Origin: Aphrophora alni
Lineage: Eukaryota; Arthropoda; Insecta; Hemiptera; Aphrophoridae
NCBI GenBank assembly: GCA_963513935.1
Contig: OY740768.1
Span: 72,454,877-72,518,876, forward strand
Direction of reading: 5' to 3'
Length of the DNA stretch: 64,000 bases
The notes under the pieces are model-generated. The model searched no databases, was not told the DNA's origin, and saw only the letters and a list, made by a program, of their open reading frames with translations. Below are positions 1 to 14,453 of this stretch, piece by piece. Position numbers and translations under genes: made by a program. Position 1 is the first letter of the stretch. Each line of letters begins with the position of its first letter.

Positions 1-528
1 AGCACTTGACTTCCGGTCTTTCACTTGTTACTGAACCTAAAGTAATGCTACTCTGAGACTACTTGACATCCAATCGGATATTAGTAGTTGTTTGCTGTAA
101 GATCAATTCTACTTCATTACTACTACTACAGTGATATTGTATGTGTTAAATTGTATGGGTGTGCTCTTTGACCAGTAAGTAAGTATTCTTCTTCTTTTAC
201 CTTTATGACTTTGTTCAATTCCGTTGTGCCACAAGGTTAAATCACCACGAAACCTGGGGTGGGGATTGGAGCAGGATTAAGACTATGGTTAGGTTTGGTT
301 ACACACCTGGGCGTGGCCTAATATCACATGACCAAATGCTGGCTCTTGATTAGTCAAATCTTAAAGTGCCGCAATCTCTACTGACAGGCTTTTTGTGGTC
401 TATCACAAATCATTTGCATAAAGGGCCTTTTCAAGCACACTTAAAAAGTACTGTAAAACTGAGCGTATAGTAGGCCTTTAAAAAATAAAACATATTTATT
501 TATCTTTTGGAAATCAGCTTTTATCCAT
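1..528. other. No gene seen
   Basis: Somewhat less AT-rich than the following 5 kb, possibly more of the LINE that begins at 529, but I see no readable RT or endonuclease motif in it. Confidence 0.3.
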
Positions 529-738
529 CCTATAGGTAAAACATCTCAACCTTTGTGTCTTAAGGACTTTAGACCTATCAGCAATCTTCTAGCTTTCTCT
601 AAATATCTTGAACATATTGTTCATCAGGAAACGACAACTTTCCTTGAAAAAACCAAATATCCTCAATCCTCTTAAATCTGGTTTTCGGTCTGATAATAAT
701 ACAAGTACAGCTCTTTTTAATTTAACTGACAAAGTGAG
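529..738 (+). pseudogene. LINE reverse-transcriptase fragment
   Basis: A decayed piece of a non-LTR retrotransposon reverse transcriptase. Translation from 529 reads KDFRPISNLLAFSKYLEHIV, the DFRPISLL...SKxLExIV block of Jockey/CR1-type RTs. After a stop and a shift it continues as LKSGFRSDNNTSTALFNLTD, the QSGFRxxxST.TAL block. Both blocks are in the right order and at about the right distance. There is a frameshift near 665-680. Nothing of the upstream endonuclease or of the downstream catalytic YADD is recognisable. The 142-codon open frame that follows (768-1196) has no recognisable motif. Confidence 0.75.
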
Positions 739-3700
739 AATGGTTTTTAAATGTCTTTGATTTCCATTTGAACCGTTACGACTTGAATGAATGTTTTAGA
801 CTATCATTCTTTGTACTTTTTGTAATTATTAGTTTTAATTATTTAATTAATTATGATTTCCAATTATTTTCTATTTGGTACTTTTTGAGTTCTCGGAGAC
901 CCGTGATTTCGTTTGAACACTTGATCTGTACCTATTGTACCTGTAGAACAACTTCTAACTGTATGCGGGTTTTCAAAATTTTTCAAAAATTCAACGGACA
1001 GCGAATCACCTTATACCTTTTCCAAGTTAACATTTTTACAAGAGATCCCCTTTCTTCTTATTTATTCCCTCACCATACCATATTCTGGTACCAACAATTC
1101 CCTTTATATTTACTCTATTTAGTACCTAACATTATTTGTTTTTTATCATGTTTTCCTTCATTTTTGGTCTATAATTGCCACAATGTCAATTATTAATTTA
1201 ATTTCAGTGCTTCTAATTTATTTATTTTAGATTGTTTGTCTTAAGTAGCCTCATCAGTATGCTTTGGTTTTCGTTGGATCTACTGTACGGTAGAATTGCC
1301 CTTTGCAATCCTTTTATTTTTTAGCCATTGTTTTTGTAAAAACCTTCTATCTTCCTTCAGGATTATGAGATTTACTCCAGACAATGTTCCTCATATTCCT
1401 GGAGCTTTGATGCATTTTGGGAACTTTGATTCCTGTGAGCCTTCTCGTTCCTGAGTAATTTTTTTTTGTCACAACCTATTGCCCTAGTAATTTTATTTTA
1501 CCACCTTGATACTTTTTTGTTTTTAAATTCTAAATCTAGACTAAATTTAGCATATCCAAATGAAGCCATTTCAAATATTTGGAAGATGTTCAGCAATAAT
1601 TTCATGATCAACACAAAAAATTAAGGAGTGGTACACCTATATTTATCTAAGATAGTCTCAGGTTAGTTGATACAGTCTACTTTGAACAAGGATTTGGCCT
1701 TGTACAGTATCTTCAATACTTGTTCATAATAATGAAGTAAAAGAACTCCATCTGACAGTCTCTCAGCACATAAATATGTACACTCTGTACACACATAAGA
1801 TGATTATTCATTGTATTGGGAGGGTAAAAGGAAACAACATTTTACCAGAATATGTTTTACTTTATTTTTTAATTAAATCATATGTATTACCTGCACTATG
1901 ATACAAGGACTTGCACATCCTAAAACATGTTTATTGATATTATACATTATTATTTATGTTTATATAAATATTTCATATGTTTTGTAAAATAATAACTAAC
2001 TGTTGATTCAGTATATAAACTACAGGAAAAGTTGTGAACAGAGAACATATATAACTATTCTATGTACAGTTAAAACTGGCTTTATTATTTTTGGAGGGAA
2101 TAGGTTGTCTAACTGTACTGGGTATATTTGTATGATAATTATCTTTTATTAAAGACCACTAAAACAGGATTACTATAGCTTTGATTTCTATATTACACAA
2201 TGTTTCATATTTCTAGATTAAATATTTAGTATCTGAAAACACAATAATTATGCTATATCAGAAACCAAATTTATTAATAGTACAATAATTATTTGTTTTT
2301 TGTAATAAACTCATTGATGTTACTACCAAACCTGACCCTTCAACTACATGCAATAGATTTTAATTTGTACAATTAATTGAAAAACTGGGTTGATTGAATA
2401 ACAAAAACAATAAATTTGATGTTTTTAAAATTAGGTTAAGACTTTTTATACAATTTTTTGTATACATTCATATTTTTATTTTACTTACCACAATAGTCCC
2501 ATTGTATATGAATTTCAATAGGTTTGGATATTTATCTACATTTTTGGGGATATTAAATCAACTTCATACAACTGACCACATAGATAATTTTATTAGTTTT
2601 GTTTATATCATCGCCTGTGAATTATCAACTTAACACAATTTTCACAGTCAGAAGTTTAATTTTTCAAATCTACTTCAATGGCATTTTCATCATACTCGAT
2701 AACACACTTGCCCTAACTAACAAATTTTAACTAGATAAAATTACACAATACCACAAAAAACAATATTTATATAATTTGTTTATAAATTAACAAAATAAAA
2801 ATCAGATTTTATTAATAACCTTTGCTCAAAGAAAACTTTTTATTGGCATAAATCTGAAGATGTTCCCACCAATATGAAGGGCCTTAATTGATTTAATGGG
2901 AGAGCCTGCACAGGTTCCACACACATAAAGATATTGTAGGTTGAATATATATTACCCATTGATGAACAAATATAAGTTTTAATTTTCTATTACTCTTTAT
3001 ATACTTTATTTAAACTAAGTGAATTTTAAAATTTGTTATCAGTGGCTAGTGTGATATAAATCTATGATATCTTTATGTGTGTTAATCCCATGAGTTGTAC
3101 CACTCTTAAACGGTGGATGATTCAAAATACTAAAAATAAAATTGGGGGTTGAACTAACCTCATTGTTAAGGTCTATTAAAAAAAAAATACCATCAGTAGA
3201 AAGAGAATTTTCATTGCATCAAAGATGGTATCGTTTTAATAGGCCTTAAAAATGAGATGTTCCTTGTTTGACAAGAAACTTGTTTTGGAAGGTTTTGAGT
3301 TAATTTTAATGGATAGAGTAGATTTTAATTTAAATGAGTAGAGTTGCATCTCATTTTAATATGTTTCTTGATACACAATTATGAGCAAAAAATAATGAGA
3401 GAGCTGATTTGTGGATAAAAATGTAGATTCTGTAGAGGTCCAATAAAATCTTTTATTGATTCACAACAACTGATATAATTTAAAACTTATGTTAAATTTA
3501 GTTATCAAAACAATTTATATATATCAACAATCTCTTATACCTTAAAATCTCTCATCCAAGTGATTAATAGTTAAACATTTATATTACCTGACATAATGAA
3601 TAACAATACAAACTTTAAGTCCTCCAATCATATAGATTTTAAAAATAAGTACTGAACCAAAATTAATTCGAACTTATTTGGTAACTTATCAACTTTTTTT

Positions 3701-6700
3701 TAAATTAGCATTTGTTTTGCTTTATTTTCTTCTTTTTTTTTAAATCAGTATCACGTAACAATAAAACATTTACTAAATAATTATAACTTTTTTTTAAGAA
3801 CATAAAATCAAACATGTTATAAATTCAATTTAATATTTTAGAAAATGATTAACAAAAACCATGATCATAGCTTACATATTGTCAAGAATTAATAAAATTA
3901 TTCTTCTAAAGTAATGCCATAAGAGCTTATAAAATAATGTTAAGGATTTTTTTCCTTTTTAAAACGAAATATAAAAATGCATTATATCTCTTTAAAATGT
4001 AGATAAATATGTTTTGCTTTTTGTAATGTAAATATGTGTTTCATGATTAAAATCATTCTCAAGAGGCTTTTAATTAATTTTAATGAATTTTATTGTTTTT
4101 TTTAAAAATAGCAGAAAATAAATTTGAGTGGTCAGTAGCTTGTGCATAGTTGGACCCTAAATCTTACAGATTCTTAAGCTCTGAATAATAGAAAGACGCC
4201 AGCGTCATTTCCCAAACATTTAAATATAAAACAAAAATATATCTATATAACATTATAGAGATTTAAATCTATTAATTTGTAAAATGCATGCATTATTTTG
4301 TTCAAATTCTTGTATTTTTTAAAAACACACATACATTTTTCCAAAATTGTTGGCTGTAATAATTATATTTATGAACTACTGATATAATTTCTATACTACA
4401 TCTTACAGACTCTTGTTTAACACTTAACATATATTTTTTTCTACTTTACTAAAAAATATGTTATAATTGTTATGGGTATATTTTTTCTTCAATAAATATA
4501 AACCAACTTATACAAAATCTTGATACTTATTGGACACTAAGTGTGTACTATATTAGGAGTGTGACCCTATTGACTACTTAAAAACATAGATAATGAATGG
4601 AAAACAGCAGCTAGGTGCAGACAATAGAATTATCCCCTACTATAGTACAAATATTATATGAAAGAAGATATCTATAGGTATAAGTAGAAAATGTAATTAC
4701 AATGTGAGATTAAATTAGGATTCATGTTATTTTTGTAGAAGTTTAAGACGTGTATGACAAGAAAATATCAAAGATATTTCATATGTTCCTGTGTGATATT
4801 GAATGTGCATTAGATGTTTTGTTCAAATATAGCACCCTGTGAGTGTTTTAATACTCCAGTAGGTGTCTACAATTATAATCATGTAGGCTTAATTGTTTAT
4901 GTTGGTTTCAAAATATATACATGTTTTGTAACACTGATACATTGTACAATAAACAATAAAATCAAATTGAAATATTTTATTTTCCATATAAATAAATTTA
5001 GATACATAAGTAGTTCTAAATTGCTATAAAATGAAAAAAAATATATATATATTACAAAAGAAGTTGCTATAGAAAACACACTTAGTTTTTTTAATGAGTA
5101 GTTTGTGCTGGCCTTCTAGTTCTTATATTTAGGCCTATTAATAAACAAACAGCATTGGCTCATAGTAAAATAAACTTATTCAAAAAGGATAAAAGGTATC
5201 TCTTTTAAGGAACATGGCTGAAAGTTCATAGGCTGAATTTATGGTATATGTAATGAGCATGTTATAAAATTAGTTATAATTCTTGTTAATATACATTCAG
5301 TATTTTAAAGTTACACAAAATCTAATATAACAAAAAGGCAACACATTTACAATCTTAATTGTTTAAATGATAATTTAATGCATAGGCTAGTTTTAAGCAT
5401 GAAACATAAAACAAACTGTTTGATTGGCTGCCAAACTCTAATAATTAATTCATTAAACATGAATAATACTGCTTAACAAAGACCATTAATTCATGCTTCG
5501 TTTAGTAATTCTTGGATAAAGAGTGTTGCTAAAGAAACCCTTTTATTGTTTTACAGACACAAGAATCAAATCTAACAGTCTCCACTTAATAATCAAATTG
5601 AAATATTGCATTCATAAGATTAAAAATAATTTTAATAATAATTTCTAATAAGCTAAATCTTGATATATCAGTAACTTCATTAAAAAAATAAATTTTGGTG
5701 TTTATGTTACAATCCAATCTGCTAATGAATGGTTGTTTCGAACTTGTTATTAAGGAAATATTCTTTAAAACTTTTATTACACCTAGCAGTTTATAGCGCT
5801 TGCTTTCTGAATTTCATTACATTATGAGGTGTCAAATCTAAGTTACATATTATATACACAATGCTTCCAAGGAAATAATAATTTGTAGCTTTTTGGATGG
5901 CTTTTGTCTTTGTTTGCTTGTTCACTATGTACCTTCCTTCAAGATTTATTGTGGAGATTTACTTTTATCATACAGGTTTTACCTAAGTTTGAAATACCAT
6001 AGTATTAAGGAAAGTAAAAATAAAAGTGTGTTGGTGCAATATTTAGTGTAAAAGCAGACCACACAACTATAATCATACTTGATTTCAATGCAGAAGATTT
6101 TGGAGCTTATATCTATGGACATGAATATGTCGAAGCATCTTTTGTATATCAGGTTACAGAAATTAACTAACCAAGTGAACAGCATCTCTAGAATAAAGAA
6201 GTTAAAATTACTAAGATTCATCACAAGATCTTAAGGGAATACAAAATATAAAATATCTAGGATTTTTAAGTGTGAAAAACCAATTAAATGACAATTTCCT
6301 ACATGTATTAATGTAAAATTTGATGAATGAAAGATTTTATACAAGCCTATTAATGTCACACTAATTATTTTGGCCTATTGCATATCTTCTTTTGGAATAC
6401 TGAGAAGTAGTGCTACTAGATGTTATACAGCTTTTAATATTAAATTTATACCGGAGAAAAAATTGTGTTAGAAATAATTATGCTTGAAGTTATATACCCT
6501 CTCAGGCATAAACAGGCAGATTCAAAAAGTACAATTTCATAACAATATTTCCTGAACTATACATTGTATATGAGTTATCTAGATAGTATTTGAAAGAAGA
6601 GGTGCTGAAGTTTTGATAAAACCATCACTAGAACACTTACAGTTATGTAAACAACTGGTAAAGTGTTAATGCCGCCAAACAGCCACTTCAAGTCAGTTGT

Positions 6701-6701
6701 T
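739..6701. other. AT-rich stretch without recognisable genes
   Basis: Contains a 142-codon open frame at 768-1196 (+) with no familiar motif, and several shorter frames dominated by Phe, Ile, Leu and Tyr as expected from AT-rich noncoding DNA. An imperfect hairpin sits at 3168-3246. I see nothing else of note. Confidence 0.5.
3168..3246. repeat. Imperfect inverted repeat
   Basis: Left arm AAGGTCTATTAAAA...ATACCATC (3168-3194) pairs with right arm GATGGTATCGTTTTAATAGG (3224-3243, continuing CCTT). The arms are about 24 bp with a spacer of about 30 bp. It may be a degenerate MITE or a chance hairpin in AT-rich DNA. Confidence 0.45.
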
Positions 6702-7340
6702 AATAAGATGGCTACAGATGAGCACAAGATTTTCTGTTTTCTTGAATTTGCAAAATTTAATCAATAACTGCATTGCAGCATGTGTTTCATCTCTGATTCA
6801 ACATTGAACTTCCAAGTAGGAAGAACATATATGTCGTATGTACAATTTGAAAAACTGGATCTCACAGTAAAGCTAAAGCCATGGGCCAACTGCAAGTCAG
6901 AGGAGAACATGAGACGAATTGAAGAGAGTTTAATCTGCATAGTCCAGGAAAGTCAACCCAGAGAACTTGAAATACCTCAACCAACTGTCTGGTATATTTT
7001 GAGGTAACATTTTCTTTTCAAACCATTCTAAACTAAAGTGTATCAAATTTTGTCATCAAATACTTGAAACATGGAAAATGATACTTATCTCCCGGATTTA
7101 AATTTCAGCGACAAAGCAACGTGGAAAGTGAACAGCCACAATGGTGTCTACAAAACCTTGCTGAAACACATCGAAGGTTAATATGTTTTGTAGCTTTTTA
7201 CTAAGAAAGGTTCATGGACCATTCTGTTAAAAAAAAATATCTTCTGCCAATCCTGGCATTGTTTTATTATTTATATTTGTCGATACATTTTGGCGGTCCT
7301 CAATCTTCATATTTCTGTACCGCTTAGATGTGTGCCATAC
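6702..7340 (+). pseudogene. mariner-like transposase relic
   Basis: A decayed transposase of the mariner-like group with an N-terminal HTH. From 6702 the text reads MATDEHKIFCFLEFAKFN, then with frameshifts a segment equivalent to the second HTH, CKSEENMRRIEESLICIVQE, and LEIPQPTVWYILR (6900-7007), matching the family pattern SEExVxRIRExF...LxIPxxTVWxVLR. Further on, FSDKATW...VNSHN near 7107-7145 resembles the first-Asp block FSDEAxFxxxGxVNxHN. Several stops and shifts and an internal gap make it non-functional. I could not identify terminal inverted repeats. Confidence 0.65.
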
Positions 7341-10300
7341 AGATGGAAAGGCTACATTGTGTAAATTGTATTTGTGAACTTTATTGTTAGTATTATCTGA
7401 TGTAATTTACTTCATATTTATCAATAGTTTTTAGTTTAAAATATAGGATTATGAAATTGAGGCTATCTTTTTGAATCACTTTGTATACACATTAAAGTAT
7501 TCCTTGAGTTCATGATTATAACCAAGTGGGTAGGCTTACTACTTTGAAAAAATATAAATATTTTGATAGAAGTTTGTTTTTTTAGTCATGAATTCATAGA
7601 ATATAGGAATAGCTAAACTAAACATTTCTGGACCCTATCGACCATAAGTTATTACACCTTTTTATTTACTCAATTAATTATAACAAAAAATAAGTTACTT
7701 TTGATGTTCCAAGTGAAAATGTTTATAAGGGTGAATATGTTCAAGTAATAGTGTCCATATCTATTAATTTTTAAAAGATATGGTTTTTTAATGTACAAAG
7801 AAATGGAGTTTCCTACATTTCTGATTGAATTCTTCATAATCTACTCAATAAAATCAAGTTAAAGGGTAAAATAATTAAATAATATTATGCTATTCGATAA
7901 AACGCTTTTAATAAATATTCTTCAATAATTTTCAATGTATACATCCTGCTTCTTTGGACAATAATTAATTAAAATCATTGGTGATAGTATAGGTGTTTTT
8001 GTTCTGTGGGATTTATTGGTACTCATAAATAATAACATTTATTTTATTGCAATAGGTTACATTTTCTATCTAGTGGATATACTGCTTCTTTTACTGCTAC
8101 TATTTGGATTAAGGTTTCTGTGTTTTCCATTCATTTGGTACAAGTAAAATAAATCATCTTTGATCCTTGGCAATTGGTGGGGGAAAAATTTGGTGATTGA
8201 AATTATCTAGTCTCTCAATTTCTACTTTTCCCTCAAACAATCATAAACTCAATGAAATTTTTCAAGGTTTGCATGTAAATTAATTATGGTTGATAAATGT
8301 AATAAATATCTCCTAATACCACAAGAAACTTCTTTATTTTAAGTTTAACACTGAATAATTTTACCAAAAATACAACTGAAACTAGTGAAATCAGTTAAAA
8401 AGAGCAATATATTAATTATAAACTTTGCAAGCTAATAGTTAGTCAGTTAATACTCATTAATGCCATGCCAACTAACTAATGGCACGTGCTGATCCAAGTC
8501 GCTAACAACACTAGTCTTAGTTTAGCAACATATTTATTTAGTTTAGTCAGCAATCATACTTTTTCAATAGTATTTTGTTTTAAGCAAACTACTACAGAGA
8601 TACATAGACCACAGTGAAATCAGACTAAGTTTCCAGTGATTTCTCTGCATAATTCTATTCTAACAATTTCATATAATGATTTATATTGGAAACGGTATTA
8701 AATTAAACAATTGAAATCTATAAAATAGTATTAATAATTTATTGGTTATTTCTTAAGCTCCCTTCAGTATTATGTGTAATTACAAGCTTCTAAATACTTA
8801 TCTGCTTTGCTTGAAAAATATTCCAATATGACTTTGAATAAAAAAAGTTCTTCCACTCCATAGGGTATCCTCCATAAAAGCAATTTATCAAACATTTGAT
8901 ATGTTTCATATATAACTTTTTGCACACAAATACTGCAAACTAAAGCTCATTTAACTTCAGTGACCGATACTACAAATAATTTTCTTTAACAAATTATCAT
9001 AAGGATATTTTAAATTATTAATCGTCAATTTAAAGACGTTATTTAATGGTAAAGAGGATATACCATTTTGTTATCAAGGACTGATATTTTTTGTCTAGAG
9101 GTGGGAATTACATGATGTAGCTGTGGGCTAAGGGTTTTAGTATATAAAATACAAAATCACTATATTAAGGCTAATAAATTTATTGATGTTGTTATTTAAT
9201 ATAATACAAAATATTTATATTTTAATATTGTATGATTTGATATGAAAGCATACATAGGGGTTAGTTACAACTTACTGGGGGAAGGGGGGGTCACAAACAC
9301 ACATTTTTATTCAAATTTAATTCAAAAGCTTGTACACAATGTAAAAACATTTGAAGAGACATCAACTATTAGAATTTCACATTTTTTTAACCAAGTGGCG
9401 AACATCACAGAGAAAAATTACTCTGATACAAAACATCCCATTTATCAACTAACAAAAGCTTCAAAATAAATATCTGCCACTGAAGAAATATTCTATCTGC
9501 CTGAAAGGTGAATTCAGCCCCAAAATAGACTATATTATGTTTCAATCATTCAGTCAAAGTTATGACATAGCATGCCTGCTATGGGGATAGCCAAAGTCAA
9601 TTATACTTGCTGTGTGCAAACTGTTAAAACTTTGTATCACACTATTCACACTCTCTGTTACAAAATTTCACTATTAATTGTTTTTTATTAATTGATCCGA
9701 TTTCATTCATATCAAAGATAAACTAATTTTGAGATTCAATAATTTTTTTTACTATGCTATAATTCTCATTTCAATGATATTATTAACATATTTGTATCCA
9801 ATCTTTTATAAAAAATATATATGTTCATATTATTAAATATTCAAACCTTATAATATAGAAGAAACAGTTTATAAATATTTATCTAAAGAGTTAACATTTA
9901 TAAAACCATCATTTTATGTTCACCTCAGTGTGTAAAGTTTCAAATATTAAAATATTAGGATAGACTAATTACATTTTTCTAAAACGTCATAGATTGAAGA
10001 TACTTTGATAATACAAATACTTTCTAACAAATAGGCAACAACAACCGAAATTCCACACAAGGTGTTTAAAATTTTAAGTAACATATACTACTTATTCTCT
10101 GATTATTTTTCTTAGGAATTTCAAAAAGAGGTTTTCAATAATCAATTATGATATATTACTAGAAAAATACTAAATACATCACCTTAGACTTTTCATAATA
10201 AAATACTTCAAAAATAAATTATTTATCTGGTTTTTATATGTTGTAAACAACATATAATTTGAAAAATACCATATTTATTATTATTATTTCTATAGTAATA

Positions 10301-12605
10301 CCATACTTCAGAAACTTTTGTAATGATATACTTAAAATTGTTCAAATAATTGTTTAAGTTAATTAAATTTTTTAACTTATGACTTTTACGTAATAATATA
10401 TGGACTTTTTTAGATATATTTATTGGTATTATTATTTAAATAATTGAAGAGTCAGTACATTCTAAATAATTTTTAATTTATGAAGATAGTGAACATTAAA
10501 ATTAAATAAATAATCTTCTTGTATACAAGTAAAACAAAATATGTAAATGTACTCAAAGGAATCTCAAAATAATACAGATTACAAAAAATGGTTATATACT
10601 TGCAAAGTTATAACAAACATTTAACAATAATATCTTTTCCAATGCATATTATAAATATATAGTTTAACTGTTTGAACATAATTCTTAAAATTTTGGTTTA
10701 ACACTGTTACACAGACAAGGTGAAATAAAAAACAAGTGAAGATATAACAACTCTCTTGTGCTTTAATCAGTTTATTTCTGCAAATGTCCACAATCTTTTT
10801 TTTTTTTTTTACACCTCAAAATTAATTTTAACAGACTATATTTTTATTTAAACATTATAAATAATATAACAGTTATAAATAATGAAAATAAACTATAATG
10901 AAAATGTAATTTAAAAATCATATTTCAAGTTATTTCCAAAAATTGTGCAGTTTCAAGGCTGATATAATAAAAAATAACAAATTAATTTTTACATTAAACA
11001 AATTATTTGAGGTATGTTTTGCAATCTTACTCTATAAAAATCAAATTGGACTGAAGATATGTGAAATAAATACTGATTGATTGTATTACCACTGAAGAAG
11101 CAGCATACATGTATAAGCCATTGTAAAGGTAGTAGTACATTCCCATTTCTTTATTATTAAATCACTTACAAATGAGCAACACTTGCAAAAAATTAAAACA
11201 ACAAGAAAAAAAAATGGTCCACAACAAACACTTTTTTTTAACCAGTACAATTGTTTTTAGAAATACACAGTGTGTGTAGGGGTGGGGGAGGGGCTAAATA
11301 TTTTGTTTACCTGTGAAAAATTGAAAGTGGTGACTTATGTCTTGGCGAAAGTAAAATGTTTGTTGTGAAAACTTACATGTTTCCACAATTTGGTGATTGG
11401 ATTTTTACAAATGCTACTTATTCTTAGTGATGAAATAATATTACTACTTCTAATGGCTCCTTGGCTTAGGACATTTTCAAGCCTCACTTCGCAGTGTACA
11501 CTACTCTGGTTTGAAGTTGTTCAACAAACTGCTGCAATGTTTGAAAAATATTACTGAGTTTTAAAAAGAAAGTTTTGCAGAGTTACCTGATTCAACAGGC
11601 ATTTGATTCACTGAAACAGTATTTGGAGTTTAAAAAATATTCTTGTAAAAATGAGTCTGTGTTATTTATCAGTGTGTTATATGTAAAATATACTATTTAT
11701 ATAAATTGTATTTAATTTAAATTACTGTAACAATCCAAATGTGTACTGGCAATAAATACAATGCAATAAAATAATTTCCATTATATCCCCATATGAGTTT
11801 GAATCAACTACATTTTAATATTACTGACATTATGTATTAAAGTTATTTTTGTAGTTATATTTTGTACTGTGCAACATTTAACTATTAGAATTGTAATTCT
11901 GCAGAAATGTTTGCAGTGATCTTTGGCATCAACCTAGATCACAATGTTAGTATTGACCTACAACAATGCAATTTATTATTGAAGTGATTCATTTTATAAC
12001 TAATACATCTGTTTCAAAAACATTGAGTGAGAGAAGTAGTCACTGCATACTCCTGTCCTAGTTACCCCATAAAGTAATTTGGGGTTCTGGGTAATATATT
12101 CACCATTATGAGTTAAAAATTAGAAAACAAAGAAAAAACCTTTTCTTTTATTTTTGGAAAAATTACTATCAATATCACAGATAACAACTTTGCATCAATT
12201 GGGGAAATGACATAATGGAAAAAAGTTATCTTTATTACTAATGGTATACAATGACACAAATGCATCATTCTTTTCTTATTTTGTACATAGAGATTTTTAA
12301 AATATAAATAAAGCAGATGAGAAATATAGCCTAGAAATGTTTAATCTTTTTGGGTTGTATTTAAACTTTTATATAAACTATTATAAATAATAGACTATTT
12401 ATTTATTTGACATGTCAGAGTAATTTTACTTTTGGTAAAAACAATCAGTCAGTATAATATTAAAATGTATGAAAATCTACTTAAGCAGTAAACATATTAT
12501 AAAATAAGTAATAAATTAGTATTTCTTTGTAGGTATACAATCTAACTGAAAGACAATTGGTAAATGATTGGTGTTGCAAAACACACCTCAAGCTAAAGTT
12601 ATCAT
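7341..12605. other. AT-rich stretch including the probable PC2 3' UTR
   Basis: No coding motif recognised. The part nearest 12606 must contain the 3' UTR of the minus-strand PC2 gene. A 75-codon open frame at 9242-9469 and others are unremarkable. A T-rich run lies at about 10795-10810. Confidence 0.5.
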
Positions 12606-12767
12606 CTACATTTTGTTACGTTCTTCATGTGCTTTTTTCACAATTGCCAGTTTAGAGTGAGGATCAGATACTGGAAGATCACTGTAAGGTGGGTCTTTTG
12701 TTCCATGTAACATGAGTGTCCACTCCTTAATAAATCCAGACTGTGGTATTTGTGAGTTGAAACTAAC
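12606..12767 (-). CDS. amon: PC2/amontillado terminal coding exon
   Basis: A 162-bp exon, phase 0, of 53 codons ending in TAG at 12606-12608. It encodes VSFNSQIPQSGFIKEWTLML followed by HGTKDPPYSDLPVSDPHSKL and AIVKKAHEERNKM. GFIKEWTLMLHGT is the last P-domain strand of PC2. The tail after it is short and charged and ends sooner than the acidic helical tail known from vertebrate PC2. The acceptor is TTAATATCAG before GTTAGT. The 3' UTR must lie just below 12606, where several AATAAA hexamers occur on this strand (for example near 12398-12407 and 12147), but I cannot choose the poly(A) site. The open frame extending to 12841 is intron read-through. Confidence 0.93.
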   Translation of the reverse strand, partial: VSFNSQIPQSGFIKEWTLMLHGTKDPPYSDLPVSDPHSKLAIVKKAHEERNKM

Positions 12768-14453
12768 CTGATATTAAAAGAATAAAATATTATTAAATTA
12801 CTTAAACACCACATTGGATTATAATGGTAATGATCCAACAATTTGAAAAGTTAAAGAATGATGAGAAAATATGACCGATTTGTACACTTCAATTGACATT
12901 CACAATTTTGGAATTATACTCAAGACCATAGAGTGTATTTTACAGGGGCCAGTTATTGGTCAAGAATACCATCAAAGTTAATGTTTATTTGTGGTTTTTC
13001 TTTATTTTTTTTAAGAACATAGATGCACAGATATCTATAATGGCATAATTGAGAGGTTCTCTTATAACTATGGCCTATTTTTATCTGACATAAAATATGT
13101 AATTTCCATGTCCATTATTCAACGAATTTGTAGCAATTTCCAAAGTATAGAGGCTCAATTTATATTATTGTGTTATTCTAGCCATACTTAATTTGAAATT
13201 ATTAATTTTGTTACCTACTGTTTCACTTTGAGAAAGAGATTCTTAGGTCAAATACAATTTTCTTACAAAATGAATATATTATAGATGAACTTGTAAAATT
13301 CCTGACCATACAGTTTTTTTTATGTTTAACTTTTTTCCCCTCCATGAGAACCCTGGGCCCACTGGATCTAGCTTGTCCCTAAATCCCCTCTCATTGGGCC
13401 TGACTGAATACACTTTCAGTTCTAAGGAACATAATAACTTTTATTTGTTTTATAAAGAAATAGTTAAAATTGAATAATGTAATAGTAAAAACATCCACTG
13501 TAAATAAACAATTTAACAATAAAATTTATTTAATTCTTTTTAACATTTTTATTTTATATATATGTATTTGTTTTATTTGCTTTTGAACATTTACGTAATG
13601 TGATTAGCAAAGGTCAATTATTTTATTAAAACATACATTAATTATTTAAAGTTACAATTTATTAAGCAGGTTTACATGAATTTATATTCAGCTATATTAG
13701 AATTTATATATTCCTCTATTGAATAAATAAACATTGATTTATAATATTGATAATACAGTCTACAATAGTAGTATTTGATTACTAATAGGCATTGTTTGAT
13801 ATATAAGTTAAAGTTGTTACCAGAAAGTTATTACTATACCTCCTTTATAGAAATGCTATCTGTTCATGTAATTTGGATACCAAATTTCTTATTATGTGAG
13901 TTAATAATTGCTCTAGATTTTACAATTTTTGTTTCTTTTATTTAAATAGGGTATGTAGGCTTGGTTTTAAGAATCATAACAACAGAAAAAATTGTTGGTA
14001 AATTCAATGGCAGCAGATTTATGATTTTTAAAATTATTTCTCTAGAGTAACTCTCAGGTTTATATCTCAGAAAAAATCAACACAGTTTTAAAATATGCAT
14101 CAAATTTTGAACAAATTATGTTTTCTCTAGCTAAAACAAAACCATTATCACAAAAACCTCATTTTAAATGATATTACCTTTTAAAGCACAGCAACAATAT
14201 TTTAATAAATGAACTGACACTCAATAATTTTAGAATGGGTCAATATTATGTTTTTAAATATTACATGTTTAGAAGTATCTAGATTAATTTCTGTAAACTA
14301 TTACCAAAAATGTGTTTTCTCTGCAATCCTAAAGTGCAAACTTATTCTAATATTTAAAAATCATACAATATTTCTTACAACAGTTCTTCTGAAAATAATA
14401 GCCAGTTTTATAGCAAATTCTTAAAATATATCTGACTCCATAATTTGATATTA
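12768..14453. other. PC2 intron sequence, nothing recognised
   Basis: Intronic AT-rich DNA between the terminal PC2 exon and the mariner-like insertion. A less AT-rich patch near 13335-13420 shows no motif I can name. Confidence 0.5.

Noticed and set aside
768..1196. 142-codon open frame on the plus strand
   Set aside because: Rich in Phe, Leu, Ile and Tyr with no domain or RT motif. The initial ATG follows an RT relic, so it is most likely chance or decayed LINE DNA.
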